Shown piece after piece: positions 1 to 6,099 of a stretch of 13,873 bases of DNA. The number at the start of each line of letters is the position of its first letter. Positions within the stretch are counted from its first letter, which is position 1. Source of the stretch: CAZTDP01 sp964612565 (GTDB lineage Bacteria; Patescibacteriota; WWE3; UBA101185; UBA10185); contig CAZTDP010000015.1 in assembly GCA_964612565.1 (NCBI GenBank), positions 1 to 13,873 on the forward strand, given 5' to 3'. Under the pieces are notes generated by a model. The model had not been told where the DNA came from. It saw only the letters and a list, made by a program, of their open reading frames with translations, and searched no databases. The translations under genes and the position numbers were made by a program.

Positions 1-121
1 GGTAATTAAACTACTATTACAATAGTTCCAAACATCCTCTACGATGGCCCACCAAGTCTTTACTGATATTTAGCCTGTTTAGCAAAATGTTCGAACCGAT
101 GCTTCTTACTATTTTAGCGAT

Positions 122-655
122 TTAATACTCAAATGCGTTTCTGGTAAAATAGATCTGTATTTTAGATTTTTGATAGCTAAAGGTATTTCTCTGATAGTCC
201 GAACCATAACTAGCATCTTCGTAATTCTGAAATATTCTAAGTCCTAAAACTTTGTCGTCTTTTACTTTACCGTTTTTGTCGCTCAGCATATCTACCGATG
301 CCCCTTTTTCTGTTAACTGTTTCTCTAAAATAGAAGATAAATACCTTCTCATAGGGCCATTTACAACTAATTCGGCGTCCTCATCGGATAATTTTGGAAA
401 ACCATGTATTTCTGCAAAAAGAACTTCCTTATGATAAGGTAGTTCTGCTAAAGCTCTTTTTTTAATTTCGTTTAATGTCTCACCAACTTTTTCTGCAGCA
501 GCATCACCTTCTTTTAGTTTAGCTTCGCTTGGTTTTACCAATCCGAAAAAAGATTTTTCGTGGTAAGGAGCTTCTATTTTAGCCATTTCGTGGGCTATAT
601 CAGAATCTCGGACTTGTCCTTCATCATTGTATAGTTGTGTTTCTGTATTGTTCAT
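122..655 (-). CDS. Hypothetical soluble protein, 177 aa
   Basis: Family not recognised. The product is hydrophilic and highly charged, rich in Glu and Lys (for example EAKLKEGDAAAEKVGE around residues 44-59). It has no signal peptide and no membrane segment, so it is probably cytoplasmic. The middle (about residues 40-75) looks helical. The C-terminus is richer in aromatic and polar residues (Tyr/Phe/Gln/Asn after residue 140). The ATG at 655 has no Shine-Dalgarno. A TATAAT hexamer on the same strand (687-692) lies about 31 nt upstream and could be its -10 box, but I see no convincing -35. It stands alone: the next coding signal upstream is a short remnant on the opposite strand. Coding is supported by length and composition only, so the function is open. 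Confidence 0.7.
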   Translation of the reverse strand: MNNTETQLYNDEGQVRDSDIAHEMAKIEAPYHEKSFFGLVKPSEAKLKEGDAAAEKVGETLNEIKKRALAELPYHKEVLFAEIHGFPKLSDEDAELVVNGPMRRYLSSILEKQLTEKGASVDMLSDKNGKVKDDKVLGLRIFQNYEDASYGSDYQRNTFSYQKSKIQIYFTRNAFEY

Positions 656-833
656 AACTAATTAAAGTTTAAATAAGTAGTAGTTAATTATAAAACAGTT
701 GCAAATGAAACCTACTTTTCGTAAAACTTCCTTCATTTACATTAACATTAAAAAAATTATTATTAGTTAAATAGTACGCACCAACAAAAATATTTTAGAA
801 CAACAATATAAAGAAGCTGTTGGAATACCGATA

Positions 834-1010
834 ATGTTACTAGTCGATGTATCAAATACAAAACTCATACCAGGATCTGATTATGAGGATCACTATAAAC
901 TTGGCGAGGCTGTAAGTGGAGATAAAGTAATTGGAGAGGTAGCTTTAGAAGGAATTGGTCCTAGAATTAAAGATGAGCTGCCTAGAATTGCTTTAGAGTT
1001 TACTGAGTAG
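834..1010 (+). pseudogene. Short ORF, probable remnant of a larger gene
   Basis: This frame is open from 771, just after a TAA at 768-770, to a TAG at 1008-1010. It reads like real protein (for example KEAVGIPIMLLVDVSNTKL, then GEAVSGDKVIGEVALEGIG). The first ATG is at 834 and would give 58 aa, but the protein-like sequence continues upstream of it (TNKNILEQQYKEAVGIP) with no standard start codon. This suggests a gene that lost its 5' part, or a small protein using a rare start. I do not recognise a family. No SD or -10 box precedes 834. The rest of the 656-1080 gap holds AT-rich upstream sequence for the 177-aa gene (656-770) and, at 1011-1068, nothing I can name. Confidence 0.3.
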
Positions 1011-1068
1011 ACATCGGATTATACCGACAACAGCTCCAAACACACCGCCAAAGTTCGCCCTTAAGTGC

Positions 1069-1074
1069 TAAAAT
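1069..1074 (+). promoter_or_regulatory. Leaderless -10 box (TAAAAT) of the DUF5652 gene
   Basis: TAAAAT is followed by exactly 6 nt (acctt plus t) and then the ATG at 1081, with no Shine-Dalgarno between. A start site about 6-7 nt after the box would fall on the start codon, giving a leaderless mRNA. No clear -35 is visible. The same geometry recurs in front of other genes of this window. Confidence 0.45.
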
Positions 1075-1080
1075 ACCTTT

Positions 1081-1311
1081 ATGAAAATAATTACAACCTA
1101 CCTTCAAAATCCGTATTTACTAAACGCGCTACTTTTGTGGGACTTAATATGGCGAGGACAGGCCTTATGGAAATCCTCTAAAAGAGGTCAGAAGTACTGG
1201 TTTATCGCGTTGTTAATTGTAAACTCACTTGGAATATTGCCTATTATCTATTTGCTTATCGACAAGTACCGCTTGTCGAAACAGCGACAGCAAGAACAAA
1301 AGACAGTTTAA
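1081..1311 (+). CDS. DUF5652 family small membrane protein, 76 aa
   Basis: The sequence matches the DUF5652 pattern common in CPR bacteria: NALLLWDLIWRGQALWKSS, then a Lys/Arg-rich turn, KYWFIALLIVNSLGILPIIY, and a charged tail. There are two hydrophobic segments (about residues 12-30 and 41-61) and a strongly basic C-terminal tail (KYRLSKQRQQEQK), which by the positive-inside rule faces the cytoplasm. The role of the family is unknown. The length (76 aa) is usual for it. The ATG is preceded by a TAAAAT box 6 nt away rather than by an SD. Its stop overlaps the stop of the convergent SDR gene by 2 nt (1309-1310), leaving no room for a terminator between them. The family assignment rests on remembered consensus, not on a search. 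Confidence 0.82.
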   Translation: MKIITTYLQNPYLLNALLLWDLIWRGQALWKSSKRGQKYWFIALLIVNSLGILPIIYLLIDKYRLSKQRQQEQKTV

Positions 1312-2036
1312 ATACCCGAGTACCTTCCACAATTTATGTGAATATTTGCGCCGGTCATACTTTTGTTTTTTATGCACATTAAAATTGCCTCTGCTACATC
1401 TTTTGGATCTACTGGGCGTCCAAGAGGAACCCTTCCCAAAGCATCGGGTCTTTTTTGAATAACACTAAATCCCAATTTATTTGCCATTAAACCGGGCGTA
1501 ATGACATTTGATCTAATATTAAGCTGATTTAAATCACGGCCAAAAGAAAGCATTGCAGCTTCCATCGCGCGTTTTGAACTATGATAAGGAAGCTCATCAG
1601 GAGATCCGCCCTTTGTGGAAACAGAGCTAATAAATGTTAACGACCTGTCACTTTGCAAAACTCCCTGGTTTTTCCAATCCTTAATAATTTTTTGAGCAAC
1701 AAAGAAACTACCTAGTAAGTTAACTTGAATTTCCGTCAAAAAATCGGAGTAAGTCAAATCTAAGTAATGTTTAGAAAGCAAGTTGGCGTGCATAAACAAA
1801 ATGTGGTCGTAGATCTTAAAAGGCAGATTCAGGTTAGTATCCGGGCCATAATCTTTGAGGTCGTACTTTATAAAGTTAAAATTTTTGTTTTCTAGTAGCT
1901 TTTTTGAGTAAGTATCTACGTCGTTTGATATATCAGTTACGAAAAACCCGTTGTTAAGCAAAAGCTCTAAAGTCACGTTACCCAAACCACCGGAACCACC
2001 GGTTGTTAGTATTTTTAATCCAGGCATGTCTAACAT
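1308..2036 (-). CDS. SDR family NAD(P)-dependent oxidoreductase
   Basis: A classical short-chain dehydrogenase/reductase with a Rossmann fold. With the start at 2036 it is 242 aa, the normal size. Near the N-terminus KILTTGGSGGLGNVTLELL is the glycine-rich cofactor motif (family form TGxxxGIG). The catalytic Ser lies in LTFISSVSTKGG and the YxxxK pair in ELPYHSSKRAMEAA. RSNVITPGLMANKL is the usual post-catalytic strand, and VDPKDVAEAILMCIKNKSMTGANIHINCG is the standard C-terminal segment. The substrate cannot be told. The frame stays open to 2138, but the extra residues are not SDR-like and overlap the start region of the divergent transporter. Two starts are plausible: ATG 2036 (TATTCT box 7 nt upstream, leaderless) or ATG 2027 (AGGG 11 nt upstream). 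Confidence 0.88.
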   Translation of the reverse strand: MLDMPGLKILTTGGSGGLGNVTLELLLNNGFFVTDISNDVDTYSKKLLENKNFNFIKYDLKDYGPDTNLNLPFKIYDHILFMHANLLSKHYLDLTYSDFLTEIQVNLLGSFFVAQKIIKDWKNQGVLQSDRSLTFISSVSTKGGSPDELPYHSSKRAMEAAMLSFGRDLNQLNIRSNVITPGLMANKLGFSVIQKRPDALGRVPLGRPVDPKDVAEAILMCIKNKSMTGANIHINCGRYSGI

Positions 2037-2126
2037 ATCCCTAAGAATAATACTTTTCTCTAGTGACGTTAATAAAATAGTTTTTATGCTGGTTAAAGAT
2101 CGGGTCTGCGCTACAATTAAATAATA

Positions 2127-2755
2127 ATTCCATGGCAAGTTTATCTTACAATTAGCGTTTTGCTTATATCTTGTAACGGACTATTTCACAGAAGTCTGTT
2201 AAAAGACGATGATTCAAGCCCACAAGGCCAAACGATAGTTTTTCTTGGCTTGGGTGGAATAATCTCAATTTTTATTGCCGCAATTCAAGGTAAGTTAAAT
2301 TTAAATTTTCCGATAGGTTTATTATGGAATTTTTTGCTTCTGATGGCGCTGTATACTCCTGCGTATTTATTGAAATATAAATCCTATCAACTCATAGGCG
2401 CTTCTGAGGTGGTTATGTTTTCTGTAACAGGGCGCCTTTGGAATATCGCCGGTGCTTACGTTTTTTTACACTTTTGCTAGTACAGCCTAAAGCAATTAAG
2501 AAGATAAAATATTATTTCCGTAAAGATAGAGCTGCTAAGGTTTTATTGCTAAGTCTATGCGATACCTTTGGAATGCTGGCGCTATATCTTGCGTATCAAA
2601 CAGGTAGAAACGCCGCAGTAATCGGTCCTTTAAGATCAACTAGCATTATTGTCACGGTAGTCTTAGCAATTCTGATTTTAAAAGAAAGAACTAATGCGGT
2701 TAATAAAATAGCAGGGGCCTTAATAGCTGTGTTTGGGGTCGTATTGTTGGTTTAG
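2127..2755 (+). pseudogene. EamA/DMT-family transporter, broken by an internal deletion and frameshift
   Basis: Two overlapping frames encode the two ends of one drug/metabolite transporter. The first frame (2127 to the TAG at 2478-2480) gives TM1 to TM4: WQVYLTISVLLISCNGLF, a LLKDDDSSPQGQTIVFLG loop, and YKSYQLIGASEVVMFSVTG. The second frame, open from 2408 to 2755, resumes near LLLVQPKAIKK and continues to ALYLAYQTGRNAAVIGPL and the last helix GALIAVFGVVLLV. Intact EamA proteins have about 10 helices and 280-300 aa. Here only about 205 aa remain, and the TM5-TM7 region is missing at a junction near 2465-2475, next to a T7 run. The protein-like sequence also begins upstream of the first usual start codon (TTG 2160), at an ATT that may be a lost ATG. 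Not functional as it stands. Confidence 0.75.
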
Positions 2756-2793
2756 AAAATTGCTATTTTAATTAATAATTCATCAGTAGTCTG

Positions 2794-2799
2794 TATAAT
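2794..2799 (+). promoter_or_regulatory. Leaderless -10 box (TATAAT) of the RhuM-Fic gene
   Basis: A perfect TATAAT lies 7 nt (atagttc) before the ATG at 2807. No SD fits in the gap, so transcription would begin at or just before the start codon. No -35 hexamer is evident at the usual distance. TG directly precedes the box (ctgTATAAT). Confidence 0.6.
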
Positions 2800-2806
2800 A
2801 TAGTTC

Positions 2807-3148
2807 ATGAATACAATAAAAAGAGACGGCGCTAATGAAATAATCATATATGAAACTCCAAACAAGGAAGTTAGGATCGACGTTCGACTTGAAAAAGAGA
2901 CAATCTGGCTAAATCTAAACCAAATTGCGGTACTTTTCGATATTGACAAATCAGGTGTTTCTAGGCACATAAGTAACATCTATAAAACCGCCGAGCTAGA
3001 AAAAGGCGCAACTGTTGCAAAAATTGCAACAGTTCAAAACGAAGGAAATAGAAGCCTCAAGAGGTCAATTGACTACTTTAACCTAGACATGATTTTATCC
3101 ATTGGGTATAGAGTAAACTCTGAAAAAGCGACTAAATTTAGGGTATAG
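2807..3148 (+). CDS. RhuM-family N-terminal part of a RhuM-Fic protein, ended by an in-frame amber codon
   Basis: These 113 residues match the N-terminal half of virulence RhuM-type proteins: ETIWLNLNQIAVLFDIDKSG, VSRHISNIYKTAEL, then YFNLDMILSIGYRVNSEKAT. It ends in KFRV followed by TAG at 3146-3148. In the family this spot reads FR-x-W-ATKTLK. Here the codons after the stop continue in the same frame as ATKTLKDFLVKGYVINEKRL, so a TGG-to-TAG change is the simplest explanation. The whole frame 2807-3817 would encode a 336-residue protein with a Fic domain at its C-terminus. The role of RhuM domains is poorly known. The helix-turn-helix-like start (LNQIAVLFDIDKSGVSRHI) suggests nucleic-acid binding. 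It is probably a recent nonsense mutant or a base-call error. Confidence 0.72.
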   Translation: MNTIKRDGANEIIIYETPNKEVRIDVRLEKETIWLNLNQIAVLFDIDKSGVSRHISNIYKTAELEKGATVAKIATVQNEGNRSLKRSIDYFNLDMILSIGYRVNSEKATKFRV

Positions 3149-3256
3149 GCAACAAAGACACTAAAAGACTTCTTAGTAAAAGGCTACGTCATAAATGAAA
3201 AGCGGCTAAATGAGGCGAAAAACAAACTCGAAGAACTGCAAACCACAATAGCATTC

Positions 3257-3817
3257 ATGCAAGAAAAATCTAAAAAAGATGTATTGATTGGTCACGAAGG
3301 TGAGGTATTAAACCTACTCTCAAGCTACGCCAAAGCACTCACACTTTTAGAAGAATATGATAGTGGAAAAATAAAAGATACAAACGGAGAAGAATCCAAC
3401 TATGCTCTAAACTATGAAAGTTGTGTGCAAGTAATCAATGAGCTAAAACTTGCACTGTCAGAAAAAGGTGAAGCAGGTGACCTGTTCGGAACTGAACGTC
3501 AAAAGAGTTTTGAAGGAATTATTAAGAATTTATATCAAACATATGATAATAGGAACCTATACCAAAGTGTCGGGGATAGAGCCGCAAACTTGCTTTATTT
3601 AGTAATTAAAGACCACCCGTTTTTAGATGGTAATAAAAGAACAGCATCCTTCCTGTTTGTTTACTATCTAGATAAAACTAACTCTTTGTATCGCAAAACC
3701 GGCGAAAAGAAGATAAATGACAACGCATTAACTGCGCTAGCGTTACTCATTGCCGAAAGTAATCCGACGGAAAAAGAAATAATGGTTAAAATAACAAAGA
3801 GTCTAATTGCAAATTAG
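3257..3817 (+). CDS. Fic/DOC-domain C-terminal part of the interrupted RhuM-Fic gene
   Basis: This is the in-frame continuation of the RhuM reading frame after the amber codon at 3146-3148. The frame is open from 3149, and the first Met is at 3257. The Fic core motif HPFLDGNKRTA is at residues 120-130 of this fragment, preceded by the expected helix (DRAANLLYLVIKD). Fic domains transfer AMP or another phosphate-containing group onto a target hydroxyl. His is the catalytic base, and the Asp and the GNKR segment hold Mg and the nucleotide phosphates. The segment before it (QEKSKKDVLIGHEGEVLNLL) is the usual linker between RhuM and Fic. No SD or TANNNT box at the right spacing precedes 3257, so independent translation is doubtful. 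The PIG-L gene starts 4 nt after its stop. Confidence 0.75.
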   Translation: MQEKSKKDVLIGHEGEVLNLLSSYAKALTLLEEYDSGKIKDTNGEESNYALNYESCVQVINELKLALSEKGEAGDLFGTERQKSFEGIIKNLYQTYDNRNLYQSVGDRAANLLYLVIKDHPFLDGNKRTASFLFVYYLDKTNSLYRKTGEKKINDNALTALALLIAESNPTEKEIMVKITKSLIAN

Positions 3818-3820
3818 TTT

Positions 3821-4537
3821 ATGGTACACATGAGCAAAAGCTACCTATTCAAATATTTAGGAATAAGCCAGGACTCAAAAGTTCTTTTTATATATCCTCA
3901 TCCCGACGACGAAACATATTGCAACGCCGGCCTGATTCAAAAACTAGTTCACAACAATATATCGGTGAATGTTTTATGCATAACTAAAGGAGAAGCGAGC
4001 ACGCTATCTTTTTCCACTAACCAAACCAAACTTGCCGAAACGCGCCAAAAAGAATTTGAGTCGGTGATGAAATACCTTGGAGTTACAAATTATTCAATTC
4101 AAAACTTTGGAGACGGAAAGCTAAACGAAGAAAGTACTCAAGTACATAAACTAATAAGCGATTGTATAGAAAAAATAAAACCTGATTTTGTTTTTACATA
4201 CGAACCGTCCGGGGTATACGGGCACCCTGACCACGTTATCGTGAGTAAAATTATTACAGATATATCGGCGTTTAAACAATTTAAGCTTTTATATACTACG
4301 GTGGGTAAAAATTATAAGTCGACAAAATCTTCACTTAAGATGGCAAAAGATCCGAATAACGTAAAACCTTTGGAACCAAATTTTCAACTCAGGCTTACCG
4401 TAAAGGAATATCTCAAAAAACTAATTGCGTTAAAAATGTACAATTCCCAGGTTAGTATGAAACAAGAATTTTTTCACAAAATGTATCAAGCGATTACAAT
4501 GTTTAGTGAATACTACGTTGAAAAAAATAGTTTATAA
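3821..4537 (+). CDS. PIG-L/LmbE family deacetylase, 238 aa
   Basis: A member of the LmbE-like zinc-dependent N-acetylglucosaminyl deacetylase superfamily. It has PHPDDE at residues 26-31 and GHPDH at 134-138. By family knowledge, His27, Asp30 and His138 would bind the metal and Asp29 would act as general base. TRQKEFESVMKYLGV (74-88) is the usual R-x-x-E helix. The protein is soluble, without a signal peptide, and close to the family length (220-250 aa). Such enzymes act on GlcNAc-containing lipids, thiols or sugars, but the substrate here is unknown. It follows the Fic fragment by 3 nt and may be co-transcribed with it. An alternative start is ATG 3830 (MSKSYLFKYLG); neither start has a clear SD. 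It converges with the zinc-ribbon gene, with only 1 nt between the stops. Confidence 0.88.
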   Translation: MVHMSKSYLFKYLGISQDSKVLFIYPHPDDETYCNAGLIQKLVHNNISVNVLCITKGEASTLSFSTNQTKLAETRQKEFESVMKYLGVTNYSIQNFGDGKLNEESTQVHKLISDCIEKIKPDFVFTYEPSGVYGHPDHVIVSKIITDISAFKQFKLLYTTVGKNYKSTKSSLKMAKDPNNVKPLEPNFQLRLTVKEYLKKLIALKMYNSQVSMKQEFFHKMYQAITMFSEYYVEKNSL

Positions 4538-4538
4538 G

Positions 4539-4898
4539 TCAAAGCCCGAGATTTTGATATTCCATTTGATACTGATTAGTGTAGCTGTTCATAGCACTAA
4601 CAAAGTTCATGCTTATATAAATCAAAATTATGCTGGTAACAATTGTTAGTATTAACGCAATATATGCTACTTTCTTTTTTTGCTGATCGTCGTTTCTAAA
4701 ATATTTAAAAAAGTAGTAAAGTCCAAGAGGCGTGAGAAAAACGCTTATTGCATAAATCTTAATTTGCTGTGCAACAGAAAGAGAACCGCCGGCTACACTA
4801 ACTTTACTTCCGCAGTACGGGCAAAAAGGCAGGGAAGTGTTTACAGGCTTGTTACAAAATGGGCATTTTGGGTCAATTTGAGGAGATACATTTTTCAC
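4539..4898 (-). CDS. Zinc-ribbon domain membrane protein, 119 aa
   Basis: The N-terminus carries a zinc ribbon with two CPxC knuckles: C12-P-F-C15 and C26-P-Y-C29. A Ser/Ala-rich linker follows, then two hydrophobic helices (about residues 45-66, IKIYAISVFLTPLGLYYFFKY, and 75-98, VAYIALILTIVTSIILIYIS) separated by a basic loop (RNDDQQKKK). The C-terminus is a short polar tail. The layout fits a small cytoplasmic-facing zinc ribbon anchored in the membrane. Such proteins are frequent in CPR and Firmicutes genomes and have no agreed function. The start is GTG at 4898 with a TATAAT box 6 nt upstream and no SD. Its promoter sits between its start and the tmk stop (4919), so it can be transcribed apart from tmk. 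Confidence 0.82.
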   Translation of the reverse strand: MKNVSPQIDPKCPFCNKPVNTSLPFCPYCGSKVSVAGGSLSVAQQIKIYAISVFLTPLGLYYFFKYFRNDDQQKKKVAYIALILTIVTSIILIYISMNFVSAMNSYTNQYQMEYQNLGL

Positions 4899-4904
4899 AG
4901 CTTA

Positions 4905-4910
4905 ATTATA
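4905..4910 (-). promoter_or_regulatory. Leaderless -10 box (TATAAT) of the zinc-ribbon gene
   Basis: On the minus strand TATAAT is followed by TAAGCT (6 nt) and the GTG start at 4898. The whole gap between the tmk stop and this start is 20 nt, and it is filled by this box. No SD is present. Confidence 0.55.
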
Positions 4911-4918
4911 TACACAAA

Positions 4919-5560
4919 TCAAAGTCGTGAACTTAAGAACTCGTTGACCACATCTTTTGTTTGTTCAAAACAAAGGTCCATAGATGCGCTCGCGTCTATA
5001 ACTTTCCATCTGTCTTTAAACATTTCGTGATTTTGTAAAAACTTGTAACCTTCCACAACACGCTCGTAAAATTCTTTTGGAAGACGCTCAAATTTGTCAG
5101 CCTTGTGATCGAAAGTGCGCGACAACGCAGTTTCAATATCCAGTTCAAATTGAATAACAAGATCGGGATAAAACCCTTCAATGGCTTGTTTATTTATTTC
5201 AAAAACTTTTTCAAACCCAAGCTCACGCCCAAACGCCTGGTTTGTTAGTGAGGTTATAAAGTTGCGGTCTGATATAACGATGCCGCCGGCGTCTAACACC
5301 GGTTTTACAATTTTTTGTAACGATTGAGCACGTGAAGCTGCGTATAGATAGGCTTCGCAAATAGGATCCATTTCCTCCTTAAATTCTGTTCCTTGTACTA
5401 GGCACCTGATTGCTTCTGCAATTTCGGTACCACCGGGCTCACGTGTGTAAACAATTTCTTTTTGAGGATACTTTTCTTTTAGATAATCAGACAGAGCCTT
5501 GGAATTTGAACTTTTTCCTGTTCCTATTATGCCTTCGATTACAATGTAGATGCCTTTCAT
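4919..5560 (-). CDS. tmk: Thymidylate kinase (dTMP kinase)
   Basis: Phosphorylates dTMP to dTDP with ATP in the cytoplasm, an essential step of dTTP synthesis. With the start at 5560 the protein is 213 aa, the family norm. The P-loop is GIIGTGKSS (residues 10-18, usually GxDGxGKST). TREPGG (39-44) is the conserved dTMP-site motif, YLYAASRAQ (71-79) the conserved helix, and SDRNF (97-101) the DR motif, where most family members have DRY. The frame is open upstream to a GTG at 5671, but that codon lies in the stem of a terminator hairpin and the family motif begins right at MKGIYIVIEG. ATG 5560 is also preceded by a TATCAT box at 6 nt. It pairs functionally with the ThyX in this window. Confidence 0.93.
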   Translation of the reverse strand: MKGIYIVIEGIIGTGKSSNSKALSDYLKEKYPQKEIVYTREPGGTEIAEAIRCLVQGTEFKEEMDPICEAYLYAASRAQSLQKIVKPVLDAGGIVISDRNFITSLTNQAFGRELGFEKVFEINKQAIEGFYPDLVIQFELDIETALSRTFDHKADKFERLPKEFYERVVEGYKFLQNHEMFKDRWKVIDASASMDLCFEQTKDVVNEFLSSRL

Positions 5561-5566
5561 TAACAA

Positions 5567-5572
5567 ATGATA
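5567..5572 (-). promoter_or_regulatory. Leaderless -10 box (TATCAT) of tmk
   Basis: On the minus strand TATCAT is followed by TTGTTA (6 nt) and the ATG at 5560. No SD is present. An identical hexamer at the same spacing precedes the Met at 7883. No -35 is clear. Confidence 0.45.
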
Positions 5573-5656
5573 CCACTCACGATAATCAATATCAGCACCC
5601 GGTAATTTATGGTCTTCAAAAATAGTGGGGAAGCGCCTTTTCAAAACATCTATTTC

Positions 5657-5697
5657 AAAAAGAAAGGACACAATTTCCGGTTAAGGTCGTTGTGTCC
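5657..5697 (-). terminator. Rho-independent terminator after the 90-aa gene
   Basis: On the minus strand a perfect 8-bp stem, GGACACAA (5697-5690) with TTGTGTCC (5673-5666), encloses a 16-nt loop and is followed by TTTCTTTTT (5665-5657). It lies about 30 nt after the stop of the 90-aa gene and separates that gene from tmk. The plus strand has A-rich sequence on this side, so it works in the minus direction only. Confidence 0.75.
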
Positions 5698-5728
5698 ATA
5701 ACGAAAGGCGGTCGTGCTCTCTAAATTT

Positions 5729-6001
5729 TTACAAATAAAAACTTGAGAAGCTACCACGAAGATCTCTTTGTCTAAAAAACTCGCACAAACCGTCTAAATC
5801 CCGAACTCCGGACTTTTCGGCAATTTCAAGCCGATAAATACATCCGGAAACACAAACCTCGATGGTTACGATATCACCATCTTGGTAACAGCTCACGATA
5901 TTGGATGACAAACTTGGAGCTCCGATATCGAGGAAATAGTTCTGAAGCAGCTCCAAAACCGTATCCGAGAGTTCATTTATATCCACTCTAACCTTTGTCA
6001 T
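5729..6001 (-). CDS. Hypothetical protein, 90 aa, with its own promoter, SD and terminator
   Basis: Family not recognised. The product is a small soluble protein, MTKVRVDINELSDTVLELL at the N-terminus (helical), followed by alternating hydrophobic stretches that look like beta strands (DIVTIEVCVSG, CIYRLEIAEK). The C-terminus is basic (FFRQRDLRG). It has four Cys (one at about residue 38, two close together near 49-54, one near 73), not in a typical zinc-ribbon spacing. Coding is well supported by signals: AAGGAG (6008-6013) lies 6 nt before the ATG at 6001, a TTGTTT-17-TATAAT promoter lies upstream, and a strong terminator follows. This makes it a complete single-gene transcription unit, unlike its neighbours, which appear leaderless. 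It is divergent from the MacB-type permease. Confidence 0.8.
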   Translation of the reverse strand: MTKVRVDINELSDTVLELLQNYFLDIGAPSLSSNIVSCYQDGDIVTIEVCVSGCIYRLEIAEKSGVRDLDGLCEFFRQRDLRGSFSSFYL

Positions 6002-6007
6002 GTCACT

Positions 6008-6013
6008 CTCCTT
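6008..6013 (-). promoter_or_regulatory. Shine-Dalgarno AAGGAG of the 90-aa gene
   Basis: On the minus strand AAGGAG is followed by 6 nt and the ATG at 6001. It is one of only two strong SD sites in the window. Confidence 0.75.
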
Positions 6014-6036
6014 TTTTGCAAAAATAGATTTTGTGC

Positions 6037-6065
6037 ATTATATACTATAGGATTGTAGTAAACAA
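6037..6065 (-). promoter_or_regulatory. Sigma70-type promoter of the 90-aa gene
   Basis: On the minus strand TTGTTT (6065-6060) and TATAAT (6042-6037) are separated by exactly 17 nt. A start near 6030 would leave a leader of about 30 nt containing the AAGGAG site. This is the best canonical -35/-10 pair I found in the window. Confidence 0.7.
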
Positions 6066-6087
6066 CCCTCAAATCCTTCAAAAATGG

Positions 6088-6093
6088 TAAACT
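6088..6093 (+). promoter_or_regulatory. Probable leaderless -10 box (TAAACT) of the MacB-type permease
   Basis: TAAACT, then atatcc (6 nt), then the GTG at 6100. There is no SD. The hexamer is weaker than the others (TANNNT form) and no -35 is seen. An alternative is a start further upstream in the A+T-rich 6015-6046 stretch (TTGCAA with TATATA at 17 nt). Confidence 0.35.
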
Positions 6094-6099
6094 ATATCC

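Noticed and set aside
1..69. Open minus-strand frame to the left edge (VKTWWAIVEDVWNY)
   Set aside because: Reads like protein, but no start codon follows the upstream TAA and only 23 codons are visible; cannot be supported as a gene.
1260..1278. Inverted repeat CGACAAG/CTTGTCG near the DUF5652 stop as a terminator
   Set aside because: It is inside the coding sequence, and no T-run follows on either strand.
1229..1462. Plus-strand frame of 77 codons over the DUF5652/SDR ends
   Set aside because: Lies across two better supported genes, with Cys/Leu-rich sequence typical of a shadow frame.
2037..2138. N-terminal extension of the SDR gene to 2138
   Set aside because: The extra residues are not SDR-like and overlap the protein-like start of the divergent transporter; the Rossmann motif follows ATG 2036/2027 directly.
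5561..5671. Longer tmk starting at GTG 5671
   Set aside because: The GTG lies in a terminator stem, there is no SD, and the kinase motif starts at ATG 5560, which has a -10 box at the usual spacing.
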